NCBI RefSeq assembly: GCF_002261475.1
Contig: NZ_NEVN01000013.1
Coordinates: 124,001-188,000 of the forward strand
Length of the DNA: 64,000 bases
Direction: 5' to 3'
DNA from: Bordetella genomosp. 5
GTDB lineage: Bacteria > Pseudomonadota > Gammaproteobacteria > Burkholderiales > Burkholderiaceae_B
Below are positions 26,037 through 35,161 of this stretch, piece after piece. A program made the position numbers and the translations under genes. Within the stretch, counting starts at the first letter, position 1. The number at the start of each line of letters is the position of its first letter. The notes beneath the pieces are model-generated. The model saw nothing but the letters and a program-made list of their open reading frames with translations, was not told the origin of the DNA and searched no databases.

Positions 26037-27170
26037 ATGCCCCTCATCCATACCCCTGCCGAACTCTCCGCCTGGCTGCGACTCTCGCTCGAGCCCGGCG
26101 TCGGTCCGGCCACCGCCTGTCAGCTGCTCAGCGCCTTCGGCCTGCCACAGGACATCTACGCGCAAGGCGCCGCCGCCCTGGCGCGCCAGCTGCCCCACGA
26201 ACTGGCCCGTCAGCTGGCGGGGGCGCCCTCCGCCGACACGAGCGCGCTCATCGAACGCACGCTGCTGTGGGCGAGCGAGCCCGGCCATACCGTGCTGACC
26301 CTCGCCGATCCGGCCTATCCGCAGGCCCTGCTCACCATCGCCGATCCCCCGGTGCTGCTTTACGTCACCGGCAACACCGACTGCCTGAATCGCCCCGCCC
26401 TGGCCGTGGTCGGCGCGCGCAACGCGACCGCGGGCGGCACCGACAATGCGCGCGCGTTCGCGCAGTATCTGGCGGGACGCGGCTGGTGCGTCGTGAGCGG
26501 GCTGGCCCTGGGCATCGACGCCGCCGCGCATGACGGTGCGCTGGCCGCGGGGCCGCGTGGCGCCGGCACGATCGCGGTGCTGGGCACCGGCATCGACCGC
26601 GTCTATCCGGCCGCCAATCGCGAGCTCGCGCATCGCATTGCGCAGGGCGGCGCCCTGCTGTCGGAATTTCCGCTTGGTGTCGGCGCGCAGGCGCACCATT
26701 TCCCGCGCCGCAACCGGCTCGTGGCCGGCCTGGCCCGCGGCGTCCTGGTGGTCGAAGCGGCGCGTCAGAGCGGCTCGCTGATCACGGCCCGGCTGGCCGC
26801 CGAGAGCGGCCGCGAGGTGTTCGCCATTCCGGGCTCGATCCATTCGCCGCTCGCCCGCGGTTGCCATCAGCTGATCCGCCAGGGCGCCAAGCTGGTCGAA
26901 ACGGCGCAGGACATCACCGACGAACTCGGCACGCCCAACCCGGCCGCGACAGGCGCTCCCGACACCGCCGTCGCCCTGCCGCCGCTCGCGCCCCATCTCG
27001 CGGCCCTGCTCGACGCGCTGGGCTACGACCCGGTGCATCCCGACACGCTGGCCGAGCGCACCGGACTGCCCATGCATCATCTGCAGGCGCAGCTGAGCGA
27101 GCTCGAGATCGCCGGCCTGGTGGAGCGTGAGGCGGGCGGTGCGTTTCAACGACGCGCACCCGGCGGCTGA
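26037..27170 (+). CDS. dprA: DNA-processing protein DprA (Smf)
   Basis: A 377-residue protein; ATG 26037 yields MPLIHTPAELSAWLRLSLEPGVGP. It has an N-terminal helix-hairpin-helix/SAM-like segment, then the Rossmann-type Smf domain (about 95-300) with VVGARNATAGG, VSGLALGIDAAAHDGAL, GTGIDRVYPAANREL, LSEFPLGV and HHFPRRNRLVAGL. A small winged-helix domain closes the protein (TLAERTGLPMHHLQAQLSEL). DprA loads RecA on incoming single-stranded DNA during natural transformation. Divergent from def in the ancestral plan, with kynU and kynR now between them. Confidence 0.95.
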   Translation: MPLIHTPAELSAWLRLSLEPGVGPATACQLLSAFGLPQDIYAQGAAALARQLPHELARQLAGAPSADTSALIERTLLWASEPGHTVLTLADPAYPQALLTIADPPVLLYVTGNTDCLNRPALAVVGARNATAGGTDNARAFAQYLAGRGWCVVSGLALGIDAAAHDGALAAGPRGAGTIAVLGTGIDRVYPAANRELAHRIAQGGALLSEFPLGVGAQAHHFPRRNRLVAGLARGVLVVEAARQSGSLITARLAAESGREVFAIPGSIHSPLARGCHQLIRQGAKLVETAQDITDELGTPNPAATGAPDTAVALPPLAPHLAALLDALGYDPVHPDTLAERTGLPMHHLQAQLSELEIAGLVEREAGGAFQRRAPGG

Positions 27171-27384
27171 GCGGATTTCGCGCCGGCCGTCTTGCGTGCG
27201 CGTCGAGCCTGTATCGACCGCGCGGCGCGCAGGGCCGCCCAGGTGAGGCCACCTCGGCGGCCGCCTTCGACCTCTGCCCCTCACGCTGTACCGGCCGGGC
27301 TGTACCTCGCCGCTGGCCGCGCATCGGACTACTATAGTCAGATCAAGAACCGCGCCGACCACGGCGCCTGCCCCAGGAAGAGAC

Positions 27385-28293
27385 ATGGCATTGCCCACCC
27401 GCGTGAAGATCGTCGAGGTGTCGCCCCGCGACGGCCTGCAGAACGAAAAAGCATTCGTCCCCACCGAGATCAAGGTCGAGCTGGTCGACCGACTCAGCGC
27501 CGCCGGCTTCCCCAACGTCGAAGCCGCCTCGTTCGTGTCGCCCAAGTGGGTGCCGCAGATGGCCGATGGCGCCGACGTCATGGGCCGCATCGCGCGCCGC
27601 CCCGGCACGATCTACTCGGTGCTCACGCCCAACATGAAGGGCTTCGAGGGCGCGCTCGCCGCGCGCGCGGACGAGATCGTGATTTTCGGCGCGGCCAGCG
27701 AGGCCTTCTCGCAGAAAAACATCAACTGCTCGATCGCGGAGTCGATCGCGCGCTTCGAGCCGGTCGTGGCCGCCGCCAAAGAAGCCGGCCTGCGGGTGCG
27801 CGGCAGCATCAGCTGCGCACTGGGCTGCCCCTACCAGGGCGAGGTGCCGGTGGAGGCCGTGCTCGACGTGGCGCGCCGCTACGACGCGCTGGGCTGTGAC
27901 GAGATCGACGTGGCCGACACGATCGGCGTGGGCACGCCGCGCCGCGTGCGCGAGGTGATGAGCGCGGTGACCGCCATCGTCGACCCCGCGCGCATCTCCG
28001 GCCACTTCCATGACACCTATGGTCAGGCGCTGGCCAACATCCTGGCGGCGCTCGAGACCGGCGTGCCGATCTATCACGCGTCGGTCGCCGGCCTGGGCGG
28101 TTGTCCCTATGCCAAGGGCGCGACCGGCAACGTCGCCACCGAAGACGTGCTGTACATGCTGCGCGGACTCGACATCGACACCGGTATCGATTTCGATGCG
28201 GTGGTCGATATCGGGCAATGGATGGCGGCCAATCTGGAGCGCAAGGGCTCGAGCCGGGCCGGCAATGCCATCGCCGCCAAGCGCGCGGCCTGA
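27385..28293 (+). CDS. mvaB: Hydroxymethylglutaryl-CoA lyase
   Basis: A 302-residue TIM-barrel enzyme of the HMGL-like family that cleaves HMG-CoA to acetyl-CoA and acetoacetate in leucine breakdown. Visible are EVSPRDGLQNEK (11-22), ASFVSPKWVPQMAD (about 48), the metal-binding GHFHDTYGQALAN (about 206) and the flexible-loop signature GLGGCPYAKGATGNVATED (about 236-254), which holds the catalytic cysteine. Neighbours are not leucine genes. A small inverted repeat (GACTA-CTA-TAGTC, 27327-27339) lies about 45 bases upstream and may be part of the promoter. Confidence 0.95.
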   Translation: MALPTRVKIVEVSPRDGLQNEKAFVPTEIKVELVDRLSAAGFPNVEAASFVSPKWVPQMADGADVMGRIARRPGTIYSVLTPNMKGFEGALAARADEIVIFGAASEAFSQKNINCSIAESIARFEPVVAAAKEAGLRVRGSISCALGCPYQGEVPVEAVLDVARRYDALGCDEIDVADTIGVGTPRRVREVMSAVTAIVDPARISGHFHDTYGQALANILAALETGVPIYHASVAGLGGCPYAKGATGNVATEDVLYMLRGLDIDTGIDFDAVVDIGQWMAANLERKGSSRAGNAIAAKRAA

Positions 28294-28396
28294 GTCCGCG
28301 TCGGCGCGTGTCGCCAAAGGCACGTAGAATGCCTCGTTCGTGCGCCGATCTACCGTCAACGGCGCCCACCCGCCCGACACGCCACCGACCCGGCCC

Positions 28397-28876
28397 ATGA
28401 CCTCTCCCTTTGCAGCCCCCACCGCCGAAGAACACCAGGCCCTCCTGAGCGAAATCGGCCCGCTTCCGCTCTCCGGACAGGCGTGGCCCGACTGGGTGCG
28501 CATCCTGGCCTGGGTCATCCTGGCCGTGATCGGCGTGCAGATCGTCACCACCGCCATCCGCCTGCCGCCCGAGCAGATGAACTCGGTGCTGGCCGGCACG
28601 GTGATCCTGTGCTTCCTGGGCCTGGCCGTGGTGTGCTGGAACATGCAGGTGTCGGTCACCACGATCGACGACAAGGGCCTGCGCCAGACCTGGATCACGC
28701 GGCGCGAAGTGGCCTGGCAAGACATCCATTTCGCCAAGTTCGTGCCGCTGCTGTTCTCCAAGCGCCTGGTCGTGTTCACGCGCCGCGGCCGTCCCATCGT
28801 GCTGCAAGGCGGCACGCGCGAGCTGCAGGTGGCCTTCGCGCGAATCTCGCTGCTCTATCGACGCAAGCCGGTCTGA
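28397..28876 (+). CDS. Small two-helix membrane protein of unknown function
   Basis: A 159-residue protein from ATG 28397. Two membrane segments, WVRILAWVILAVIGVQIV (about 31-50) and VLAGTVILCFLGLAVVCW (about 65-82), are followed by a soluble domain with a PH-like strand pattern (VTTIDDKGLRQTWITRR, ISLLYRRKPV at the end). I do not recognise a named family. It lies about 100 bases after the HMG-CoA lyase gene and is followed by a hairpin terminator, so it may share that transcript. Confidence 0.6.
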   Translation: MTSPFAAPTAEEHQALLSEIGPLPLSGQAWPDWVRILAWVILAVIGVQIVTTAIRLPPEQMNSVLAGTVILCFLGLAVVCWNMQVSVTTIDDKGLRQTWITRREVAWQDIHFAKFVPLLFSKRLVVFTRRGRPIVLQGGTRELQVAFARISLLYRRKPV

Positions 28877-28896
28877 TCGCACCGGCTTCGCATACG

Positions 28897-28922
28897 ACAA
28901 GGGCGCCCGAGGGCGCCCTTGT
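28897..28922. terminator. Strong hairpin between convergent genes
   Basis: ACAAGGGCGCCC (28897-28908) and GGGCGCCCTTGT (28911-28922) are a perfect 12-bp stem with a 2-base loop. The T-run is short (CTTGTTGC), so termination efficiency is uncertain, but the position between two convergent stops supports the role. Confidence 0.75.
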
Positions 28923-28944
28923 TGCATGCGCGAATCGCGCGGGA

Positions 28945-29961
28945 TCAGCGGATCGGCAGTGCGTACATCAGGCCGCCGTCGGTCCACTGCGCGTTCAGGC
29001 CGCGGCGGATCTTGAGCGGGCTGCCCTGGCCGACGTTGCGCTCGAAGCTCTCGCCGTAATTGCCCACCTGCTTGACGATGTTGTAGGCCCATTTTTCGTC
29101 GAGACCGAGGTTCTTGCCGGCGCCGGGCGTCACGCCGAGGATGCGGCGCACGTTGGGATTGTCGCTCTTGAGCTGCTCGTCGACATTGGCCTGGGTCAGG
29201 CCGTATTCCTCGGCTTCGATCATGGCCGAGAGGGACCAGCGCACGATGTTGAGCCAGGCGTCATCCCCCTGGCGCACGAAGGGGCCGAGCGGTTCCTTGG
29301 AGATGATCTCGGGCAGCACGAGGTAGTCATCGGGCTTCTCGAGCTTGGAGATGCGGATGGACGACAGGCCCGAGGCATCGGTACTGAAGACGTCGCAACG
29401 GCCGGTGGCGAAGGCATTGACGACTTCGTTGAAGGTCTCGATCACGACCGGCTTGTAGCTGACCTTGTGGGCCCGCGCCCAGTCAGCCAGTGTGTTTTCG
29501 TTGGAGGTGCCGGTCTGCAGGCAGATGGTGGCGCCGTTGAGATCCTTGGCGCTCTTCACGCCCAGCGACTTGGGCACCATGAAGCCCTGACCATCGTAGA
29601 AATTGATGCCGGCGTGGATGATGCCCAACGCGGTATCGCGCTGCTGCGTCACGGTGGTGTTTCGCGTCAGCACGTCCACCTCGCCCGATTGCAGCGCCGT
29701 GAAACGCTGCTGCGAATTGAGCGGCACGATCTTGATCTTGCTGGCGTCGCCGAACACGCTCGCCGCCACCGCGCGGCACAGGTCGACATCGAGGCCGCGC
29801 CACACGCCCTGGGCGTCGGGGGCCGAGAAACCGGCGAAGCCGGTGGTGGTGCCGCACACCACTTCGCCACGCTTTTTCACCACGTCCAGCGCCGCGCCCT
29901 GCGCCACCGGCGCCAGGCCCAGCGCCAAGGCCACGGCGGCCACACTCGTTGCGATCTTCAT
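28945..29961 (-). CDS. Amino-acid ABC transporter substrate-binding protein (AapJ/BztA-like)
   Basis: A 338-residue periplasmic protein with a signal peptide (KIATSVAAVALALGLAPVAQG). The mature part has VVCGTTTGFAGFSAPDAQG (about 35), GLDVDLCRAVAASVFG, LTRNTTVTQQRDTALG and ICLQTGTSNENTLADW, closely resembling general L-amino-acid receptors of the Aap/Bzt type. These normally sit beside two permease genes and an ATPase, but none is here, so the receptor must share a transporter encoded elsewhere. The final 20 residues (IRRGLNAQWTDGGLMYALPI) are typical. Confidence 0.92.
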   Translation of the reverse strand: MKIATSVAAVALALGLAPVAQGAALDVVKKRGEVVCGTTTGFAGFSAPDAQGVWRGLDVDLCRAVAASVFGDASKIKIVPLNSQQRFTALQSGEVDVLTRNTTVTQQRDTALGIIHAGINFYDGQGFMVPKSLGVKSAKDLNGATICLQTGTSNENTLADWARAHKVSYKPVVIETFNEVVNAFATGRCDVFSTDASGLSSIRISKLEKPDDYLVLPEIISKEPLGPFVRQGDDAWLNIVRWSLSAMIEAEEYGLTQANVDEQLKSDNPNVRRILGVTPGAGKNLGLDEKWAYNIVKQVGNYGESFERNVGQGSPLKIRRGLNAQWTDGGLMYALPIR

Positions 29962-30107
29962 GCTCGTCTCCGTAATCCGACTGGGCGCACGATGGCGCCA
30001 GGAAAGTGCGCAAGCTTAACGAGAGTGTCCGGGCCGGCAAAATAACTGGCGGCGCATCGCTTATAACCACCGGTTGCGCACGCAACCGGTGGCGCGCGGC
30101 GGCGGAA

Positions 30108-31349
30108 TCAGGCCGCCAGCGAGATCGAGACCGGCGCGTTGGCGGCGCAGGCGTCGAGTGCGCGGCCCAGCCGCACGATGCCCAGGGCGATGCGCTCTTC
30201 GTCCATCGTGGCGAACGACATGCGCATGGCATGCAGATCGGCCTGCTCAGGATCCGGGTAGAACGCCTTGCCCGGCACATAGACCACCTCGTGCTCGATA
30301 GCGTACGGCAACAGACGGGTGGCGTCGATCTCGCCGCTCAGGCGGGCCCAGAAGAACATGCCGCCTTCGGGCTTCTTGAAGATCACGCGGCCGGCGAGCT
30401 CGCGCTCGAGCGCCTGGGCCATCGCGTCGCAGCGCGCGCCATAGGCGGCGCGGATACGCGGCACATGCACGGCATAGCGGTCGTTGGCCAGATACTGGGC
30501 CACCACTTCCTGGACCCAGGCGGAGTTGGCCATGTCATCGGCCGACTTGGCACCCACGCAGCGACGGCGCACTTCGGGCGGCGCCACGAGCCAGCCGATG
30601 CGCAGCGCCGGCGCCATGGTCTTGGACATGCTGGAGATGTAGACCGCCCAGTGGCGCGCCTCGCCTTCGGCCAGCGCGGCGATCGGCGGCACGGTTTCGC
30701 CGGCGAAACGCAGCTCGCCGTAAGGGTCGTCTTCGACGATCAGGAAGCGGTGCTTGACCGCCAGCTCGAGCAACCGCAGGCGGCGGGCCCGGCTGATGGT
30801 GGCGCCGCACGGGTTCGAGAACGAGGCCACCACGCACACCATCTTGGGCTTGACGCGGGCCGCGAGCTCGTCGAGCGCGTCGACGTCGATGCCGTCGGGG
30901 CCGGACGGCACCGTATGCACGGTTGCGCCGGTATAGCGCAGCGCATTCACCGAGTTCGGAAACGCGGGGCTTTCGATGATGGCGGTGTCGCCGGGCTGCA
31001 GCATCACGCGGGCCAGCAGCGCCATGCCCTGCTGCGAGCCGCCGGTGACCACCAGCTCGGTGTCCGGATCGCAGATCAGGCCACGCGCGGCCGACAGGCG
31101 GGCCAGCTCGTGGCGCAGGCTGGCCTGGCCATCGATGTTGGAATACTGCAGGCAGGCGCCCAGCCGGCCCAGCACCTGATTGGAAGCGGTGGTGAGCCCC
31201 TCGATATCGAAGAGCTCCTGCGCGGGATAACCGCCCGCGAGCGATACCGTGCCCGGCCGCATGGCGTAGGGCATGAGGGATCGGATGGGCGCGGAAGGGG
31301 GGGTCTGGAACGGGGTGGCGAAGGCGTACTCGGGCGCTGCGATGGACAT
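30108..31349 (-). CDS. PLP-dependent class I/II aminotransferase
   Basis: A 413-residue fold-type I aminotransferase; ATG 31349 gives MSIAAPEYAFATPFQTPPSA. Motifs include VSLAGGYPAQELFD (about 35), VTGGSQQGMALLARVMLQPGD (about 99), FSNPCGATISRARR (about 177), VEDDPYGELRF (about 202) and the PLP-lysine in SSMSKTMAPALRIGW (about 238). The pattern fits the 2-aminoadipate/LysN-like group that also includes MocR catalytic domains, but there is no N-terminal GntR domain. Donor and acceptor are unknown. It is divergent from yggS, another PLP-linked gene. Confidence 0.9.
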   Translation of the reverse strand: MSIAAPEYAFATPFQTPPSAPIRSLMPYAMRPGTVSLAGGYPAQELFDIEGLTTASNQVLGRLGACLQYSNIDGQASLRHELARLSAARGLICDPDTELVVTGGSQQGMALLARVMLQPGDTAIIESPAFPNSVNALRYTGATVHTVPSGPDGIDVDALDELAARVKPKMVCVVASFSNPCGATISRARRLRLLELAVKHRFLIVEDDPYGELRFAGETVPPIAALAEGEARHWAVYISSMSKTMAPALRIGWLVAPPEVRRRCVGAKSADDMANSAWVQEVVAQYLANDRYAVHVPRIRAAYGARCDAMAQALERELAGRVIFKKPEGGMFFWARLSGEIDATRLLPYAIEHEVVYVPGKAFYPDPEQADLHAMRMSFATMDEERIALGIVRLGRALDACAANAPVSISLAA

Positions 31350-31700
31350 GGCGTGACGAGGAGTCGTGGTGAAGGCGTGCGCGCGCCGCGTGTCCGGGGC
31401 CCGGCAGGGTGCCGGCGCCCGCGAACACCACGGGCTGTGAAGGCGCCGCGGGTGGCGCGCACGCGGCCCACGGGTCGGACTGCCGCCGGCCATGCAGGAT
31501 CTGCGCGCTGCGCTGGGCGGCTGCGCGGATCGCCGCTGTCTCCGTCGGCTTAAAACCTTGAAATATAAATAAATATCCGGGGATTCTAAGCCTGGCCCAA
31601 AGCCAGGGTCAACGCGCCTTGCGGCCCCCTCGTGGCGCTGGGCCTACACTATGAAGACCTCCGGCAACCCGCCGGCATCGTCCTTACTCCGATCGCATCC
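31350..31700. promoter_or_regulatory. Divergent intergenic region between the aminotransferase and yggS
   Basis: About 350 bases without a credible gene. The left part is GC-rich. A distinct A/T island at 31551-31590 contains TTGAAATATAAATAAATATCC, the only likely promoter area; hexamers could be fitted on either strand, so direction cannot be decided. Confidence 0.4.
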
Positions 31701-32405
31701 ATGACTGCAGCAGATTCCATGGCCCAGCGGCTGGCCGCCGTGCAACACCGTATCCGTCAGGCCTGCGCCCGCGCCGGCCGTCCCGAGGACAGCGTGGCGC
31801 TGCTCCCCGTGAGCAAGACCTTCGATGCCGACGCGGTGCGCGAAGCGCACGCGCTCGGGCTGACCCGCTTCGGTGAAAACAAGACGCAGGAGATCCGTCA
31901 GAAGGCGGCCGAACTCGAGTCCCTGGCGCTGCGCTGGGTCATGATCGGCCATCTCCAGACCAACAAGGCCAAGGACGTGGCCCGCGACGTGGCCGAGCTG
32001 CAATCGCTCGATCGCGTCGAACTCGCCGACGCCCTGCAGGCCAGGCTGGCCAGCGCCGAGCGCATGCTCGACGTGCTGGTGCAGGTCAAGACCTCGCCCG
32101 AGCCCAGCAAGTTCGGCCTAGCGCCGGAAGACCTGGGCGACTTTCTTGCGCATCTCGCACACGCCTGCCCGGCGCTGCGCGTGCAGGGCCTCATGACGAT
32201 GGCCACCAACACCGACGACGAGGCCGCCGTGCGGGCCTGCTTCCGGCGGCTGCGCGAGCTGCGCGACGCGCACCGCAGCGACGCCGTGCCGCTCGCGCGG
32301 CTGTCGATGGGCATGAGCGGCGACTTCGAACTGGCGATCGCCGAAGGCTCGACCGAGGTGCGGATCGGCAGCGCCATCTTCGGCGCGCGCCATTACGACA
32401 CCTGA
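31701..32405 (+). CDS. yggS: PLP homeostasis protein, YggS/PROSC family
   Basis: A 234-residue protein from ATG 31701 (MTAADSMAQRLAAVQHRIRQA). It is an alanine-racemase-like TIM barrel with the PLP-lysine in LLPVSKTFD (about 34-42), FGENKTQEIRQKA, WVMIGHLQTNKAKDVAR (about 75) and the phosphate-binding end SMGMSGDFELAIAEGSTEVRIG (quoted in part as GMSGDFELAIAEG). The family carries PLP and balances amino and keto acid pools without a known catalytic reaction. The neighbouring divergent aminotransferase also depends on PLP. Confidence 0.95.
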   Translation: MTAADSMAQRLAAVQHRIRQACARAGRPEDSVALLPVSKTFDADAVREAHALGLTRFGENKTQEIRQKAAELESLALRWVMIGHLQTNKAKDVARDVAELQSLDRVELADALQARLASAERMLDVLVQVKTSPEPSKFGLAPEDLGDFLAHLAHACPALRVQGLMTMATNTDDEAAVRACFRRLRELRDAHRSDAVPLARLSMGMSGDFELAIAEGSTEVRIGSAIFGARHYDT

Positions 32406-32513
32406 GAGACGGAGGTCTCGCGAAGCGGCGGCAACCGGCGCATAATGGCGGCGCACTGACACAACAAGCCGATGCCCAGCCATCGGCGCCATAACCCCGC
32501 ACGAGGAGACTTC

Positions 32514-33500
32514 ATGCCCACGCTCATCCAGCGTCTGGCGGCGTTCGCCGCCCTGCCGGCCGCCGCCCTGGCGCTCACCGCCACCCATACCGCCCAGGCG
32601 CAATCCTGGCCCGCGCAGCCGATCCGCTGGATCGTGCCCTATCCCGCGGGCGGCGGCGCCGACGTCGTCGCGCGCACCGTGACCGCCGGCCTCGAAAAAT
32701 CGCTGGGCCAGACCATCGTGGTCGAGAACCGTCCCGGCGCGGCCACCATCATCGGCGCCACCGCGATCTCGCAGGCCGAGCCCAACGGCTACATGATCGG
32801 CACCGCCGACTCCGGCACGCTGGCCTTCAACCCGTCGCTGTACGCCAAGCTCAGCTACGACCCCGCCAAGTTCACCTACGTCGGCGGCCTGGCGCGCTTT
32901 CCGCTGCTGCTGGCTGTCAACGTGAATTCGAAGTTCAAGACCGTGGACGACGTGATTGCCGCCGCGCGCAAAGAGCCCGGCACGCTGAGCGCGGCCTCGG
33001 CCGGCGCCGGCTCCCCGCACCACCTCGCGCTCGAGCTGTTCAAGCAGCGCGCCAACGTGAACGTGCTGCACGTGCCGTACAAGGGCGCCGCGCCCGCGAT
33101 CCAGGATCTGCTGGGTGGCCAGGTCGACCTGATGTTCATCGACCTCGCCGCGGGTCTGCCCAACGTCAAGGCGGGCAAGCTGCGCGTGCTGGCCGCCGCC
33201 ACGCCGCAACGCCTCAAGGTCCTGCCCGACGTGCCCACCATGGCCGAGCAGAACATCGCCGACTTCACCGCCTACGCCTGGCAAGGCGTGGTCGGCCCGG
33301 CCGGCTTGCCGCAGACGGTGGTCGACAAGCTGTCCGCGGATCTGGCACAGACGCTGAAGACGCCGGCCGTCGCGCAAAAGCTCGAAGACATGGGCGTCGA
33401 GCCCATGCCGCTGTCGCCGCAGGAATTCAAGACCTACGCCGAACGCGAGCGCGCCACCTGGGCCGAGGTCATCAAGAAGGCCGGCATCAAGCTGGAGTAA
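32514..33500 (+). CDS. Bug-type tripartite tricarboxylate transporter receptor
   Basis: A 328-residue periplasmic receptor; ATG 32514 follows an ACGAGGAGAC site. Signal peptide ends near AQA-QSW. Bug features are WIVPYPAGGGADVVAR (about 38), IVVENRPGAATIIGATAIS (about 63), VLHVPYKGAAPAIQDLLGGQ (about 183) and VLPDVPTMAEQNI (about 236). It is the third such receptor in the window with no permease. The neighbours (yggS, PCu(A)C) give no hint of ligand. Confidence 0.92.
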   Translation: MPTLIQRLAAFAALPAAALALTATHTAQAQSWPAQPIRWIVPYPAGGGADVVARTVTAGLEKSLGQTIVVENRPGAATIIGATAISQAEPNGYMIGTADSGTLAFNPSLYAKLSYDPAKFTYVGGLARFPLLLAVNVNSKFKTVDDVIAAARKEPGTLSAASAGAGSPHHLALELFKQRANVNVLHVPYKGAAPAIQDLLGGQVDLMFIDLAAGLPNVKAGKLRVLAAATPQRLKVLPDVPTMAEQNIADFTAYAWQGVVGPAGLPQTVVDKLSADLAQTLKTPAVAQKLEDMGVEPMPLSPQEFKTYAERERATWAEVIKKAGIKLE

Positions 33501-33536
33501 GGGCGGCAGGCCCTGCCTGCCGCAACCCCGGGCGTA

Positions 33537-34034
33537 TCAGTGCTTCATGCCGTGACCGCCATGGCCCGCGGCGCCGCCGGGGTTGTGCGCGATCGGCTTG
33601 ACCTCGAACTGCACCTGCACCTCGCCCGCCTTCTCGAAGCGCAGGGTGGCCGGCACCTTGGCGCCTTCGGCGAACGGCGACTTCAGCTTGAGGAACATCA
33701 CGTGATAGCCGCCCGGACGCAGCTTGACCTCACCGTCGGCCGGCACCGGCACGCCTTTCTCGAGCTCACGCATCTTGGCCACGCCGTTTTCGGTGACCAC
33801 CTCGTGCAGCTCCACGCGCTCGGCGACGTCGGACGTGACGGACAGCAGGCGATCCTCGGCCTTGGCGTCGTTGTCGATTTCCATGTAGCCCGCGCCATTG
33901 GCCTGCCCCGGCGCGCTGGCGCGCACCCACAGGTCGTCGATCTCGATCTGGCCGACCTTGAAATCGGCGGCGTGGGCCAGGCCCTGCGCGCCCAGAGCCA
34001 GCATGGCGGCCAGTGCGAAACTGCGGATCTTCAT
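33537..34034 (-). CDS. Periplasmic copper chaperone PCu(A)C
   Basis: A 165-residue secreted protein with a signal peptide (MKIRSFALAAMLALGAQGLAHA, about 1-22). The copper site of the family, H-x10-M-x(about 22)-H-x-M, is present as H77, M88, H111 and M113 (in ELHEVV, AKMREL and GGYHVMFLKL). A histidine-rich tail (GHGGHGMKH) adds likely metal ligands. PCu(A)C delivers copper to the CuA site of cytochrome c oxidase, often with a SenC/Sco protein, which is not seen here. The gene seems to stand alone. Confidence 0.94.
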   Translation of the reverse strand: MKIRSFALAAMLALGAQGLAHAADFKVGQIEIDDLWVRASAPGQANGAGYMEIDNDAKAEDRLLSVTSDVAERVELHEVVTENGVAKMRELEKGVPVPADGEVKLRPGGYHVMFLKLKSPFAEGAKVPATLRFEKAGEVQVQFEVKPIAHNPGGAAGHGGHGMKH

Positions 34035-34072
34035 GGACGTCTCCTGATGCAATGCTCCGGCGAGGGAGCGGG

Positions 34073-34972
34073 TTAGCGCCGCCGCACCAATGCGCGGGCG
34101 GCAGCCAGGACCGAATCGGTCAAGGCCTCCATCGCTTGCGAGTTTACCCGCCAATGTTGCCAGTACAGCGGCACATCCTCTGCGGCACGTTGTCGCAGCG
34201 GCACCATGCGGCCGGCATCGAGATCCTCCTGCACCAACGGCAGCGGATTCATGGTCCAGCCCAGGCCGCCCAGCGTGGCATGCACGAAGGCGCGCGTGGA
34301 CGGCACCCACCAGATGGGCGGCTGCCACGCGGCCTTGCCCATGATGCGCCGGGCGAAGCGCGCCTGGAGGCCGTCCTTGCGGTTGAACACGATGACGGGC
34401 GCCTGCGCCAGCGTGCGCGCGTTCACGCCCTGCGCGAAATGCGCCGCGTGGAACGCCGGCGAGCAGGTGGCGACGTAGCGCATGCTGCCCAAGGCATGGA
34501 TGCGGCATCCCTGCACCGGCTCGGCCAGCGTCGTGACCGCGCCCAGCACCGCGCCATTGCGCAGCAACGCCGCCGTATGGTCCTGGTCTTCGGACTGCAG
34601 ATCCAGGGTCGCGCGCGAGGCCTGCGAAAAGCGCACCGCGGCGTCGACGAACCAGGTTTCGAGGCTGTCGTGGTTGACTGCCACCGGAATGCTGGCCGGC
34701 GCCATGTCCTCGTCGGCCACGCCCAGCCGATGCAGGGCCTCGTGCTCGAGCAGAGCCGTCTGTTCGGCCAGCTGCACCAGCACCTGACCGTCGGGCGTGG
34801 CGCGCGCGGGCACCGTGCGTTGCACCAGCAGCCGGCCGGTGCGGTCTTCGAGCGCCTTGATCCGCTGCGAGACCGCCGAGGGGGTGACGCTGAGCGCGGC
34901 GGCCGCGCGCTCGAAACTGCCCTCGCGCACCACCGCGGCGAGTGCGCGCAGATGTCCGTGGTCGACCCGCAT
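34073..34972 (-). CDS. argP: LysR-family regulator ArgP (LysG)
   Basis: A 299-residue LysR protein; ATG 34972 gives MRVDHGHLRALAAVVREGSF. The helix-turn-helix is FERAAAALSVTPSAVSQRIKALE (shown in part as AAALSVTPSAVSQRIKALE), the form seen in ArgP/IciA/LysG. It is divergent from a LysE/ArgO exporter, as in E. coli (argP-argO) and Corynebacterium (lysG-lysE). In those systems the regulator activates export when lysine or arginine is high. Two inverted repeats lie between the genes. Confidence 0.92.
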   Translation of the reverse strand: MRVDHGHLRALAAVVREGSFERAAAALSVTPSAVSQRIKALEDRTGRLLVQRTVPARATPDGQVLVQLAEQTALLEHEALHRLGVADEDMAPASIPVAVNHDSLETWFVDAAVRFSQASRATLDLQSEDQDHTAALLRNGAVLGAVTTLAEPVQGCRIHALGSMRYVATCSPAFHAAHFAQGVNARTLAQAPVIVFNRKDGLQARFARRIMGKAAWQPPIWWVPSTRAFVHATLGGLGWTMNPLPLVQEDLDAGRMVPLRQRAAEDVPLYWQHWRVNSQAMEALTDSVLAAARALVRRR

Positions 34973-35039
34973 CCTGTCTCTCCCTGGCCGGCGGCGGCAC
35001 ACCGCTCGCCGGCTCATCGCGTCCGCTGCCGGCAGACCG

Positions 35040-35087
35040 ATTAAGCTTTGCTTAATATGGTTAAAGGAAATTAGCTGTATTTCAGCT
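35040..35087. promoter_or_regulatory. Two inverted repeats in the argP/argO divergent region
   Basis: ATTAAGC-TTT-GCTTAAT (35040-35056) is a perfect 17-base inverted repeat with the T-N11-A form of LysR boxes. AGCTG-TATTT-CAGCT (35073-35087) is a second, 33 bases along. They are likely recognition and activation sites for ArgP, 75-120 bases upstream of the exporter start. Confidence 0.6.
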
Positions 35088-35161
35088 CTTCAGCGCGCGA
35101 GAATACCTGCATTCCAGCCGTGCGCCCAGCACGGCTTGTTCATTTGCAGTGGCAGGTCTCC

